Below are positions 46,247 to 54,728 of a DNA stretch of 64,000 bases, one piece after another (the stretch's first letter is position 1; every line of letters starts with the position of its first letter). Source of the stretch: Bradyrhizobium sp. SZCCT0153 (GTDB lineage Bacteria; Pseudomonadota; Alphaproteobacteria; Rhizobiales; Xanthobacteraceae); assembly GCF_018129995.1 (NCBI RefSeq), contig NZ_JAFCKS010000009.1:124001-188000 (forward strand), written 5' to 3'. Position numbers and translations under genes: made by a program. The notes below the pieces were generated by a model. That model did not search any database. It saw only the letters and a list, made by a program, of their open reading frames with translations, and had not been told where the DNA came from.

Positions 46247-46739
46247 TGGGGCGGCTCAATGTTCTCAGTTGCGGACCTAAAGAGGGATCTGCCTAAGTGG
46301 CTGGACGATGTAATGAGCCGTGCTGCTCTACTTCGCCAATGAGACTGACTGTGGATGCCTTCGTGCTTGCGGAAGGATTCGTTCGAACTGATGGAGTTTG
46401 GTGAAATTCTAGCCGAAACGAAGTCTCGTGGAGGATTAGGTTGTGAGCGTGCGATGTATCTCGATGAGGGCTGTTCGGCGCAAGCATCGCTCTCTCTTAG
46501 CCCTAGGAATATTGAACTCGAAGGCCAGTGGGTTGTCCTTAATGCGCTGGTGGTTCAGCAACGGACTCAAGCGACGAAACGGTGATGTTAGCCGATGGCC
46601 GCACCTGCGCCGAACATTCGATGGTCCGCGATTCTACACAACGAAGATTACGCGAACCAAATCACTGATTTTGCTTTGTCCGGCAGTTCTCCGAGTTCGT
46701 TCGGAGCGCATCTCTCATCGCATCATTATCGACGTTTAG
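46247..46739. other. Degraded region, no intact gene
   Basis: Roughly 490 low-GC bases with short overlapping open frames in several phases and no good ribosome binding sites. Their composition looks like decayed coding DNA; the frame ending at 46739 runs straight into the HsdR-like fragment after one stop codon. Confidence 0.45.
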
Positions 46740-46931
46740 CTGTACGAGCCGCCTTTCACCGGTGTAGCCCCAATCGGGCCGGAGCATCTGTTCGACGAAG
46801 CCAAGGTTGTTCGGCTGGTCAGCAAGATTCGAGAGATCAACGAGAGCACGCTGTGGCTTAAGGATGGGTCGAACCGTGCAAGGGCCTTACTTGGTACCAA
46901 TCCGAACGGTCGAGCGTTGACGGCGCTATAG
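46740..46931 (+). pseudogene. Remnant of type I restriction R subunit C-terminus
   Basis: A 63-codon fragment with no start, opening LYEPPFTGVAPIGPEHLFDE. This matches my memory of the HsdR/DEAD-helicase tail motif (yEpPFT-x-G-x-LF). An in-frame TAG directly precedes it. It suggests that a restriction-modification locus once lay in this segment. The match is by eye only. Confidence 0.45.
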
Positions 46932-47019
46932 GTCTCACCGTAAAGAGCACTCACCGACCACGTTGGGTAGTAAAGCGGTTCACCTCGCACCGCTGCTAAC
47001 CCTCTGAAATTGCTGCAAC

Positions 47020-47109
47020 GGAAGGGTGGCCGAGTGGTTTAAGGCACCGGTCTTGAAAACCGGCGTGCCCGCAAGGGTACCGTGGGTTCGAATCCCACCC
47101 CTTCCGCCA
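47020..47109 (+). tRNA. tRNA-Ser (anticodon TGA)
   Basis: Ninety bases folding as a class II tRNA. The acceptor stem is GGAAGGG / CCCTTCC, discriminator G and encoded CCA at 47107-47109. The anticodon stem is CCGGT / ACCGG with loop CTTGAAA, giving anticodon TGA. A long variable arm (GCGTGCCCGCAAGGGTACCG) and T arm GTGGG-TTCGAAT-CCCAC are present. It reads UCA/UCG-type serine codons and marks the right end of a low-GC segment. Confidence 0.97.
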
Positions 47110-47159
47110 GTATGATCCGACCGGGGTCTGTTGGTTGGGCTTTCCCGGGCAGGTGATCG

Positions 47160-47903
47160 GTGAATCAGACGTCCAATCCAACCGCGCTCGACAAGCTGAA
47201 GCTCCGCATTCACGCGTTGCGCGCCAAGACGATCGCCAATGGCTGCACCGAGGACGAGGCGCTGTCGGCCGCCGCCAAGGTCGCCGAGCTGCTGGATCGC
47301 CACGATCTGTCGCTCTCCGACGTCGAGCTGCGCGCCTCGCCGTGCGAACGGAGGGTCTTTGAGACCCATCGCAAGAAGCGCATTCCCCTGGACGACTGCA
47401 TCGGCGCGATCGCTCATTTCTGCGATTGCCGGGTCTGGCGCGAGAAGAACGCGGCGGGCGAGAGCAGCTATGTGTTCTTCGGTCTCGGCGCGGATGTCGA
47501 GGTCGCGCATTACCTGGCCGAATTGATCGACGGCGCCGTGCGCGCCGAGCTCGGCCGCTTCAAGACCTCGGTCGACTACAGCAGGTTCCGGCACCAGGAG
47601 CGCCATCTGGCCAATGCCTCCTTCGCGCTCGGGATGGTGGCATCAGTCGCGGACAGGCTGCTGGCGATCAAGGCCAGTCGCGATCAGGTCAACGAAAGCA
47701 CCGGCCGCGGGCTGGTCGTCCTCAAGACCTCGGTGGTCGATGCGGAATTCGACAAGCTCGACCTCAGGACCCGAACCCAGCGCAGCACCAGCCGCATGGT
47801 GTCGATGACGGCCTATGAAGCCGGCGGCGCCGCCGGCGCGTCGCTGGCCATCAATCCCGGCCTTGGCGGGTCGCAGTCGGGGACCGCTCCCAAAGGAAGC
47901 TGA
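47160..47903 (+). CDS. DUF2786 domain protein
   Basis: A 247-residue protein starting at GTG 47160. The N-terminal 45 residues (LDKLKLRIHALRAKTIANG, then CTEDEALSAAAKVAELL) are DUF2786-like, often found in phage and predicted nucleic-acid-related proteins. The middle is a zincin-like region without a clear HExxH. The last 25 residues are Gly/Ser-rich. The function is unknown. It lies 50 bases after tRNA-Ser, so it may be a remnant cargo gene or core. Confidence 0.78.
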   Translation: MNQTSNPTALDKLKLRIHALRAKTIANGCTEDEALSAAAKVAELLDRHDLSLSDVELRASPCERRVFETHRKKRIPLDDCIGAIAHFCDCRVWREKNAAGESSYVFFGLGADVEVAHYLAELIDGAVRAELGRFKTSVDYSRFRHQERHLANASFALGMVASVADRLLAIKASRDQVNESTGRGLVVLKTSVVDAEFDKLDLRTRTQRSTSRMVSMTAYEAGGAAGASLAINPGLGGSQSGTAPKGS

Positions 47904-48285
47904 ACGCCCAGGCTTTCGATTGACGGTAGGGGCCCTGGGGCACGGCAAGCGATCGTCGAATCCGCGAGCCTGGGGGCAAGTGACGATGCGCCGATCGATT
48001 TCGGAATAATGGCATTATGCCACTGTTTTGCCCGACGGGTCAAATGGGTTTTGATCCGAAACGGATCGGCTACTGTGCATGGGGTTGTTTTCGAGATTTT
48101 GTTGAAGAGGCCCGCGGGCAGGCGGCCGGGCCGAATTCCCTCCTGGAAGGCCGCCGGCAGATTGAGGTTTTCGGGACCGTAGGGTCCTCAACGAGGGGGG
48201 CATTCAGGTTGGCTCAGGCCGGCCCGGGCGGTTCGACTCATGGAACTCTTTTGGAACTCTTTTGCCGTGTCCGCGTTGTCGGTTC
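47904..48285 (+). repeat. Intergenic region with dispersed repeat, copy 2
   Basis: About 380 bases with no gene. At 48017-48105 an element includes ATGCCACTGTTTTGCCCGACG and, at about 48073-48097, the TACTGTGCATGGGGTTGT sequence shared with 14319-14343. A GATCCGAAACGGATC dyad precedes the shared block. Confidence 0.6.
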
Positions 48286-48477
48286 ATGACTGAAGACGTT
48301 TCCTACCGACGCAAACCCCTGACCCCCGAACAGCGCCAGGCGCGCGATGCGGTGCGCCGCGTCGAGGCCGAAAAGGCCATGCGCGATCACGAAGAGGCGC
48401 AGAAGCAGTTTTATGCCAACAAGGAGCGGCTGAAGGCCGAACGCCTCGCGCGTGAACAGGCGGACGCGAAGGGCTGA
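48286..48477 (+). CDS. Small charged coiled-coil protein (63 aa)
   Basis: A 63-residue protein, almost wholly helical and rich in E, K, R, A and Q (TPEQRQARDAVRRVEAEKAM), with no membrane segment. No obvious ribosome binding site precedes ATG 48286 (GTTGTCGGTTC). I have an impression of similar proteins across Bradyrhizobium; function is unknown. Confidence 0.55.
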   Translation: MTEDVSYRRKPLTPEQRQARDAVRRVEAEKAMRDHEEAQKQFYANKERLKAERLAREQADAKG

Positions 48478-48518
48478 CCATACGCGGTCGGTCGCGCCGG
48501 CAATTGTCGGTGCCTAAA

Positions 48519-48563
48519 GCATGATCCGGAAAAGTGCGAAGCGGTTTTCCGAAAAGATCATGC
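48519..48563. repeat. GCATGATC...GATCATGC palindromic repeat, copy 1
   Basis: GCATGATCCGGAAAAGTGCG ... GCGGTTTTCCGAAAAGATCATGC forms an imperfect hairpin. The same element occurs at 57723-57771. It is one of the common palindromic intergenic elements of Rhizobiales. Confidence 0.8.
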
Positions 48564-48614
48564 TCAAACAAGAACCTAAAGCGCGGTGACGATTCATCCC
48601 AATCTCATCGCGCT

Positions 48615-48839
48615 TTAGTGCCGGCTGGGAATGCGCGTCGCGCTCAAGGCATGCTTGAGCGCGTGGACGGCGCCTGCCAACGCCCCACGCGGCGGTTGCG
48701 CCTCGATGGCTTCGGCCGCCATCCGACAATCGTCGGCGACCTTGAGCAGCCCGCTACGCGCGAGATCCATGGTGGAGAGGGCGGCCTGCTCCAGGCAGAC
48801 CCGTTCAAGCCTTCGAAACTCCCGCAGCTCTCTGTTCAT
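48615..48839 (-). CDS. Small hypothetical protein (74 aa)
   Basis: A 74-residue helical protein starting MNRELREFRRLERVCLEQAA. GAGAG lies upstream of ATG 48839. The pattern of conserved-looking helices and one cysteine resembles small rhizobial proteins. No membrane segment is seen; function is unknown. Confidence 0.55.
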   Translation of the reverse strand: MNRELREFRRLERVCLEQAALSTMDLARSGLLKVADDCRMAAEAIEAQPPRGALAGAVHALKHALSATRIPSRH

Positions 48840-49094
48840 GCGTCAGCTCTCGATGTCCCCCGCGCCATGCGGCGCTGAGTCTGCTTAACGAATGGTTAAC
48901 ATCTCTCCCTAGCCGTCCTGGCTGGCGCGGAGCTTGAGCGTGCGGTGCACAGCCCGGTCCGCGGCGGCAGCTGCGGGCTTGACGGCATCTGGCTTCCGCC
49001 GGAAGCTTCGAATGTGCCTAAACTGACGTGAACCACGGAGACGTTCGCTTCCAGCCAGTCCGATCCCATCAGCGACAACGCAATGGAGCTGACC

Positions 49095-49412
49095 ATGACC
49101 ACGTTCGACAAGCGCGAGCAGGGCTTTGAGGCCAAATTCGCCCACGACGAGGAACTCATGTTCAAGGCCACGGCCCGATCCAACAAGCTGCTCGGGCTCT
49201 GGGCTGCAAGCCAGCTTGGCCTCGGCGGCGATGCTGCGGCCGGTTATGCAACGGCGCTGGTAACGGACCATCTGGAGCACCAGACGATGGACGAGGTCCT
49301 GGACAAGGTGTCAGGCGATCTTGCCGCCAGGGGTGTGGCGCGCGAGCAGGTCGCGGCCAAGCTTCAGGAATGCCTGCACCAGGCGTTGCAGCAACTCGAA
49401 GCGGACAAGTGA
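49095..49412 (+). CDS. ATPase zeta inhibitor-type DUF1476 protein
   Basis: A 105-residue DUF1476 protein. In alphaproteobacteria this family includes the zeta subunit, which blocks rotation of F1-ATPase to prevent wasteful ATP hydrolysis. The family start FDKREQGFEAKFAHDEELMF and the LGLWAASQLGL segment match. ATG 49095 has GGAG six bases upstream. Confidence 0.88.
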   Translation: MTTFDKREQGFEAKFAHDEELMFKATARSNKLLGLWAASQLGLGGDAAAGYATALVTDHLEHQTMDEVLDKVSGDLAARGVAREQVAAKLQECLHQALQQLEADK

Positions 49413-49431
49413 GACAAGCCTGCCTTTGACC

Positions 49432-50022
49432 TCACTCCGCATGCTTCCGCGTCCCGGAATCGCTGAGCCTGTCGACATAGGCTATGCCGATCGCCGAGAC
49501 GACGAAGGTGAGGTGGATCAGCACCTGCCACATCACGCCGGTCTCGGTGTAGCCGGCCCGGTTCGAACCGAGATTGCCGGCCTCGATGAAGGTCCGGAGC
49601 AGCGCGATCGAGGAAATGCCGATGATGGCCATGGCGAGCTTGATCTTCAGGACGCTCGCATTGACGTGGCCGAGCCATTCCGGCTCGTCAGGATGGCCCT
49701 GGAGGTCGAGCCGCGAGACAAATGTCTCGTAGCCGCCGACGATGACCATCACCAGCAGGTTGGAGATCATCACGACGTCGATCAACGCGAGCACGCTCAT
49801 CATGATCTGCTGCTCGGTGAGATCGAGGGCGTGCCAGGAGAGATGCCAGAGCTCCTTGAGGAACAGTGCGATGTAGACGCATTGCGCCACGATCAGCCCG
49901 AGATACAACGGCAGTTGCAGCCAGCGCGAGCCGAAGATGATCATCGGCAGCAGGGCCAGGCGCGGCAAGGGCGGGCGGGGCTCGGCGCGAAGGTCCGACT
50001 TGGGTCCAGGCTCAACCGACAT
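49432..50022 (-). CDS. YqhA/UPF0114 family membrane protein
   Basis: A 196-residue membrane protein of the UPF0114 (YqhA) family with three to four membrane helices. The family stretches SRWLQLPLYLGLIVAQ and VIVGGYETFVSRLD are present. Function is unknown; convergent with the zeta gene. Confidence 0.88.
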   Translation of the reverse strand: MSVEPGPKSDLRAEPRPPLPRLALLPMIIFGSRWLQLPLYLGLIVAQCVYIALFLKELWHLSWHALDLTEQQIMMSVLALIDVVMISNLLVMVIVGGYETFVSRLDLQGHPDEPEWLGHVNASVLKIKLAMAIIGISSIALLRTFIEAGNLGSNRAGYTETGVMWQVLIHLTFVVSAIGIAYVDRLSDSGTRKHAE

Positions 50023-50173
50023 TCAGGCAACATCCTCGCATCGAGAGATCTCGCTGTCGTGTAACCCGGCACGATGGCCGGCGGAAGACGCGATGCGTTC
50101 CGGGGACCGTGCCGTTTCGTGCTAACGTGCCGGGCAGCCGTCGTGCGGCGACCTGACGGGGAGGAGTCGCATC

Positions 50174-50464
50174 GTGTTTTGGAGCGGTTTTGGCAAATGG
50201 CCCGGCGCGATCGCGCTCGCTGCCGCGATCCTGGCTTGTGCAAGCGGCGCAGAGGTGTCGGCGACGCCGCTGACGCCGTTTCGCTACGAGGCGCAGGCGC
50301 AGCGTCATTGCCCGCACGACCAGGTGGTCTGGCTCGATTTCAGGAAGGGCGTCTACTACGGCAAAGGCCAGAAGCGGTACGGCCAAGGCTCCGACGGCAG
50401 CTTCGTCTGCCTGAACGAGGCCCGCGACAGCTCCTATCGCCGCTCGCTATTGGGCCTGCGCTGA
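50174..50464 (+). CDS. Small secreted protein (96 aa)
   Basis: A 96-residue exported protein starting at GTG 50174 with GGGGAGGAG upstream. The signal peptide ends around residue 30 (GAEVSA). The mature part (CPHDQVVWLDFRKGVYYGKG, then a second Cys) resembles a short family of periplasmic hypothetical proteins in rhizobia. Confidence 0.72.
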   Translation: MFWSGFGKWPGAIALAAAILACASGAEVSATPLTPFRYEAQAQRHCPHDQVVWLDFRKGVYYGKGQKRYGQGSDGSFVCLNEARDSSYRRSLLGLR

Positions 50465-50496
50465 GCGGCCCTGCTCGGGAAGTTCGTGGACGCCGG

Positions 50497-50625
50497 CTAT
50501 TTCTGACCAGGCAGCTTTACCGGCACATGCGCGGATGTGCTGATGACCCGGGGACTTCCGTCAGGATAGGTGCGGTCGCCGCGGATCAGCGATTCAAGAA
50601 CCAGGAAAAATTTCTCAGCAAGCAT
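50497..50625 (-). CDS. Small conserved-looking protein (42 aa)
   Basis: A 42-residue frame starting MLAEKFFLVLESLIRGDRTY and ending VPVKLPGQK. An AAGGTGACG site lies six bases before ATG 50625. I recall closely similar short proteins in other Bradyrhizobium genomes, so I consider it real; function is unknown. Confidence 0.6.
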   Translation of the reverse strand: MLAEKFFLVLESLIRGDRTYPDGSPRVISTSAHVPVKLPGQK

Positions 50626-50782
50626 TTGCGTCACCTTCGTTGGTGATGGCCTCTTGAAATGCGTCGAGGCGCCGAACGCAAAAATTCAATCAACTAAATG
50701 GGAGCGCGGTAATCCAAATCGGATCCCATGCTGCATCGCGGTTTAGTTGTGTTTGAAATAAGGAAAGTGATGGTAGTGGTGC

Positions 50783-50881
50783 TCAGCCGAAGGCCAACGC
50801 CACGAGGCTCGAGCAGAGCAGGAACAGGCCGCCGGCGGTCAATGCCAGGAAGCTGTCGGATACGACGTCATGGTTGCGCAT
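50783..50881 (-). CDS. Small membrane peptide (32 aa)
   Basis: A 32-residue frame, MRNHDVVSDSFLALTAGG followed by a hydrophobic helix to the end (LFLLCSSLVALAFG). CAGGTG lies upstream of ATG 50881. Function is unknown. Confidence 0.45.
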   Translation of the reverse strand: MRNHDVVSDSFLALTAGGLFLLCSSLVALAFG

Positions 50882-50983
50882 GGGACACCTGCCGCTCTCG
50901 TCTTCGATGCTCGATCGGATCGATTAAGATTGTCCGAACGTGCCGTCTTGAAAGAGGTGATGCTTGCCGCCCGCGCGAGTGCC

Positions 50984-51073
50984 TCAGGCCCTCGTGCGGT
51001 AACCTTCAAACGCATGGGCCAGGAATATGCCCGCGCTTACCAAACCCATCAGTGCCGAAACCGTCTCGATCAT
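50984..51073 (-). CDS. Small membrane peptide (29 aa)
   Basis: A 29-residue frame, MIETVSALMGLVSAGIFLAH then AFEGYRTRA: one membrane helix and a short basic tail. A weak GGAATTGGA site precedes ATG 51073. The helix-plus-basic-tail layout is typical of small regulators of membrane complexes. Confidence 0.5.
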   Translation of the reverse strand: MIETVSALMGLVSAGIFLAHAFEGYRTRA

Positions 51074-51427
51074 CGTCCAATTCCATTCCGCCCTGTACGC
51101 GAGAAAGCGCGTGCGGCCTTGCACAGTCAAAAGAATTCCAGTGCGCGGCTCGACAATGGGAGTGGAGTGAGGATTCGGCGCAACAGAACGTCCAGCGGTG
51201 GCACAGAGCAGGGTGCCTGTGCTCCGTAGATCAACGGGGAGAAAGCGAACGCCCCGTTTACCATGCCGGCGTGATCGCTGCGGGCTCCCCATTTCCGCCG
51301 TGTTCGGGTTGCGTTATCCTTACTGCTTCCGACGCGGTGGTGGGCCGCCTCGGATTGAAGAACCGGACAGCGCTCCCCGTAACCAAGCGGGTTGGGTACG
51401 CCTCCGGCAAAGTGGTATTTGGGGCGC
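51074..51427. other. Intergenic region upstream of rlpA
   Basis: About 350 bases in which I see no convincing gene, repeat or terminator. Confidence 0.5.
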
Positions 51428-52366
51428 ATGGGGATCCGACGGTCAGATTCGGTTTTGCGGGCCGCGCGCGGTTTTGCCGCGGTCGCGACCTGCCTCGCGC
51501 TCGCCAATTGCGCGTCCTCCGGTAAATTCGCCAGCCGCGTCGATCCGAAATACGGCGTGTCCTCGAGCCCCCGGGTCGTGGCTTTGGGTGATCCTGTCCC
51601 GAAGGGCGGCGGCACCTACCGCGTCGGCAAGCCCTATGTGGTCGCCGGGCGAACCTACGTGCCCGAGGAGGACGTCAACTACCGTGCCGAGGGCATGGCA
51701 TCTTGGTACGGCGACGATTTCCACGGCCGCCTGACCGCCAATGGCGAAGTGTTCGACATGGGCTCGCTGACCGCGGCGCATCCGACCCTGCCGATGCCGT
51801 CCTATGCCCGGGTAACCAACATGTCGAACGGCAAGTCCCTGATCGTCCGCGTCAACGACCGCGGGCCCTATCACGGCAACCGGCTCATCGACGTCTCGAA
51901 CAAAGCCGCCGAACTACTTGAATTCAAAGGCAATGGCGTCGCCAAGGTCCGTGTCGAATATGTCGGTCGGGCGCCCCTCGAGGGCTCTGATGACCGCCAG
52001 CTGATGGCCACCTTGCGCACCGGCATCCCGGCGCCGTCACCCTCCATGGTCCGGGTCGCCTCCGCCAGGCCGTTCGTGCCGGAATTGCCGTCGTCGAACC
52101 GCGGCGCCATACGTGGCGAGGTTCCGATGCCGGAGGGACGTCCCTACAGTCTCGGCAATACATCCGCCGACATGGCTTCGCTCAATGCGACTTCGGAGAT
52201 GTCGGCCTCGAGCCGCAGCCGGGGCCGGACGCTCCAGAACGCGCGCGCCGTGTCCTATGACGAAGATGGCCGCTACACGACCGGGAGCGCGGCGTCCGCC
52301 GCCTACGTCTCCGATGGCGGCGCTGCCGAGGCTCGCGGGATCCTGAGCGGCCGCGGCCTCTACTAA
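51428..52366 (+). CDS. rlpA: RlpA-like septal lipoprotein
   Basis: A 312-residue lipoprotein with lipobox LALANC (Cys28). The double-psi beta-barrel of RlpA (GMASWYGDDFHGRLTANGEV, about residues 90-110, then VNDRGPYHGNRLIDVS) carries the His/Asp of the lytic transglycosylase type. The C-terminal part is low-complexity and lacks a SPOR domain. It acts on peptidoglycan, probably during division or envelope maintenance. ATG 51428 is chosen because the lipobox spacing fits. Confidence 0.9.
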   Translation: MGIRRSDSVLRAARGFAAVATCLALANCASSGKFASRVDPKYGVSSSPRVVALGDPVPKGGGTYRVGKPYVVAGRTYVPEEDVNYRAEGMASWYGDDFHGRLTANGEVFDMGSLTAAHPTLPMPSYARVTNMSNGKSLIVRVNDRGPYHGNRLIDVSNKAAELLEFKGNGVAKVRVEYVGRAPLEGSDDRQLMATLRTGIPAPSPSMVRVASARPFVPELPSSNRGAIRGEVPMPEGRPYSLGNTSADMASLNATSEMSASSRSRGRTLQNARAVSYDEDGRYTTGSAASAAYVSDGGAAEARGILSGRGLY

Positions 52367-52432
52367 ACAGACACCAGGCGGGCAAGACCGGCTGGCTGCG
52401 CGGCACGGCAGACTCGCCATTGTTGGCAGGGA

Positions 52433-53012
52433 TCAGAACGGGATGCGCGCCCGTCCCGTGAAGGTCCATATCTGCGTGTTGCCGCCGATGCCGCCGAGCT
52501 CGGCACCGAAGCCGACCGTAGATCCGCCCGCAAGCCGGGCGCCAATGCCGCCGGTAACGCGCGCCGACCAGCCCTGAAGCAGTGGTGTGGATGCCAGCGG
52601 AATACCGCCGGCGGCAACGATCGCCGCCGCGTCGTCCTGGGTGAAATAGTAGTCGGCATAGACGCCGGCAAAGGGCATCAGCAGCACGCTATCGAGCCAC
52701 GGTATGGGGTAGGAGACCCTGTTGCCGGCCGAGGCGCGGCCGCTGGAGAAGGTCCGCGCCGCCTGCTGGGTGCCGAGGGAATCGACATAGGCGTTTTCCC
52801 GCTCCCACAACGCGTAGACCTTCGCGGACGGCTCGACGTTGAAATTGGCCCAGCGGTAGCTGCCGGTGAAGCCGGTGGCGAACATCCAGCGATTGCCGTT
52901 GAAATTGCCTTGGGCCGTGCCGGCGGTGCCGTCATAGCCGATGCCCGAATAGGTCACCGCCGCGTCGTAGCGGAGCGTCGGGATGATCTTCCAGCCGAGA
53001 TAGGCGCCGACG
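52433..53012 (-). pseudogene. Truncated autotransporter beta-barrel
   Basis: The C-terminal end of an autotransporter barrel, reading TVGAYLGWKIIPTLRYDAAV at the upstream edge and ending ARIPF, a terminal Phe as in outer-membrane barrels. Upstream of about 53012 the frame continues with unrelated residues and there is no start or passenger domain, so roughly the last 190 residues survive. Alternating strand pattern with many G, Y and W supports the barrel. Confidence 0.7.
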
Positions 53013-53107
53013 GTCCGACACGCAGCCCACCCAGGCGATCGTCTGGTGTATCGCCTATGCGGGAATGTTTCCGTCCTTCTCCTGAACGATATCGAGTGCG
53101 CGACGGC

Positions 53108-53623
53108 ATGATTGACGGCGCGGCGCTACACATCGTCCCGGACGATCCGGCTCTGCGGCTTCGGCCCGCAGGGCCGCTCGACGAGCCTTTCATCCGGCGT
53201 CTCTTCGAGGAGGTGCGGACGGGGCAATTCACCGCGACCGGATTGCCGGGCCCGATCGTCAGCCAGATCATCGCGCAACAATTCCGCAGCCAGGCGGCCG
53301 GCTATGCCGCGCAATTTCCGGGCGCGGTATCGCTGATCGTGACACGCAACGGCACCGCGATCGGCCGGCTGCTGCTCCATTGCGCAAGCGAGCGCTGGCA
53401 CATCGTGGACGTCGCGCTGCTGTCGGCTGATTGCGGTCACGGCGCCGGGACGAAGATCATCGACGCTCTCGCAGCCGGCGCGCGGCAGCAGGGTATCGCA
53501 GCGCTGACGCTCACGGTACTTGCGAACAATGTGGCCGCGCGCCGGTTTTACCTGCGGCACGGCTTCATAGAGACGCGGCGGGCAGGTAATGCGCACATCG
53601 CTATGAGAAGGGACCTGGCTTAG
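53108..53623 (+). CDS. GNAT family N-acetyltransferase
   Basis: A 171-residue GNAT acetyltransferase. The acetyl-CoA loop is near HGAGTKIIDALAAGAR, and VLANNVAARRFYLRHGF is the family end motif. ATG 53057 is an alternative start. The substrate is unknown. The end overlaps the stop of the convergent hydrolase by four bases. Confidence 0.82.
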   Translation: MIDGAALHIVPDDPALRLRPAGPLDEPFIRRLFEEVRTGQFTATGLPGPIVSQIIAQQFRSQAAGYAAQFPGAVSLIVTRNGTAIGRLLLHCASERWHIVDVALLSADCGHGAGTKIIDALAAGARQQGIAALTLTVLANNVAARRFYLRHGFIETRRAGNAHIAMRRDLA

Positions 53624-54576
53624 CGCGCGGCCGCCTCGCGCAGGAATTTTAGCAACGCAGCGTTGACCTCGTCGGGCCGCTCCTGCTGCACCCAATGGCC
53701 CGCACCCTCGATGATCAGCTTTCGCGTCAGATTGGGCAGCACGCGCTCGAGTTCGTTGACGCGCTTGGCCCCGATCAGGCCGGTGATGACGGCGTCTTTC
53801 GAGCCGGCGATGAACAGCGAGGGCTGGTGGATCTGCGCGTCCTGCCAGGGCGCCGTCAGCTCCCAGTTGCGATCGAGGTTGCGATACCAGTTCAACCCGC
53901 CGCGGAAGCCGGAGTTGCGGAAGGTCTCGGTGAAATAGGCCAGGTCGGTCTCGCTGAGCCAGTCCGGCAACGGTTCCTCGGTTGTCGCGTGGCCGAGGAA
54001 TCCCTTGCCTTCCTGAACGAACATGGCCGCGGAGGGATCGGCAAGACCGCGGCCGCCGACCACGATGCGCATGGTGCGGGCGACGTCGCGCTCGAACTCG
54101 GCTTCGGCAACGCCGGGCGTCTGGAAATACTGCCAGTAGAAATTGGTCACACCGCCCTGACGCAGAAGGTCGAGCGGCTTGCCGCGACCGCGGAATGGCG
54201 GCGGCACGCTGAGGCCCGCCACCGCCGTGAAGATGTCGGGCCGGAACAGCGCCGCGTGCCAGGCCACCGGCGCCCCCCAATCGTGACCGACCACCATGGC
54301 CTTGCTCTCGCCAAGCGCCTGCACCAGGCCGACGATGTCACCGACCGTGTCGAAGATCGAATAGGCGCTCACATCAGACGGCGCCGCGCTCTGGCCGTAG
54401 CCGCGCATGTCAGGGGCGACGACGTGAAACCCGGCGGCCGCCAGTGCCGGGATCTGGTGGCGCCAGGAATAGGACAATTCCGGCCAGCCATGGCACAGCA
54501 CCACCAGCGGTCCCTGGCCGGCCTCGCGGATGAACAGATCGATCCCGTTGGCCTTGATCACGCGGGTGGAGGACAT
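53620..54576 (-). CDS. Epoxide hydrolase-type alpha/beta hydrolase
   Basis: A 318-residue hydrolase of the epoxide hydrolase/haloalkane dehalogenase branch. The oxyanion motif CHGWPELSYSWR near residue 28, nucleophile Asp in VGHDWGAP near residue 100, and the catalytic His in EGAGHWVQQERP near residue 295 are present. AAGGCGGAA lies upstream of ATG 54576. Confidence 0.87.
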   Translation of the reverse strand: MSSTRVIKANGIDLFIREAGQGPLVVLCHGWPELSYSWRHQIPALAAAGFHVVAPDMRGYGQSAAPSDVSAYSIFDTVGDIVGLVQALGESKAMVVGHDWGAPVAWHAALFRPDIFTAVAGLSVPPPFRGRGKPLDLLRQGGVTNFYWQYFQTPGVAEAEFERDVARTMRIVVGGRGLADPSAAMFVQEGKGFLGHATTEEPLPDWLSETDLAYFTETFRNSGFRGGLNWYRNLDRNWELTAPWQDAQIHQPSLFIAGSKDAVITGLIGAKRVNELERVLPNLTRKLIIEGAGHWVQQERPDEVNAALLKFLREAAAR

Positions 54577-54728
54577 CGCTTTTCCGCCTTGTTTCAGGGG
54601 TTTGGTCAGCAAATATGAGGTGCCACGATAGGGGCCGGACGAGAATCGTGCAATCTCGGGACAAGCGGCCAGCCTCGTGTTGTTCGCACCGGTTCCAACT
54701 GTTAGAACGCCGCTCTCAGGGCTTGGCC

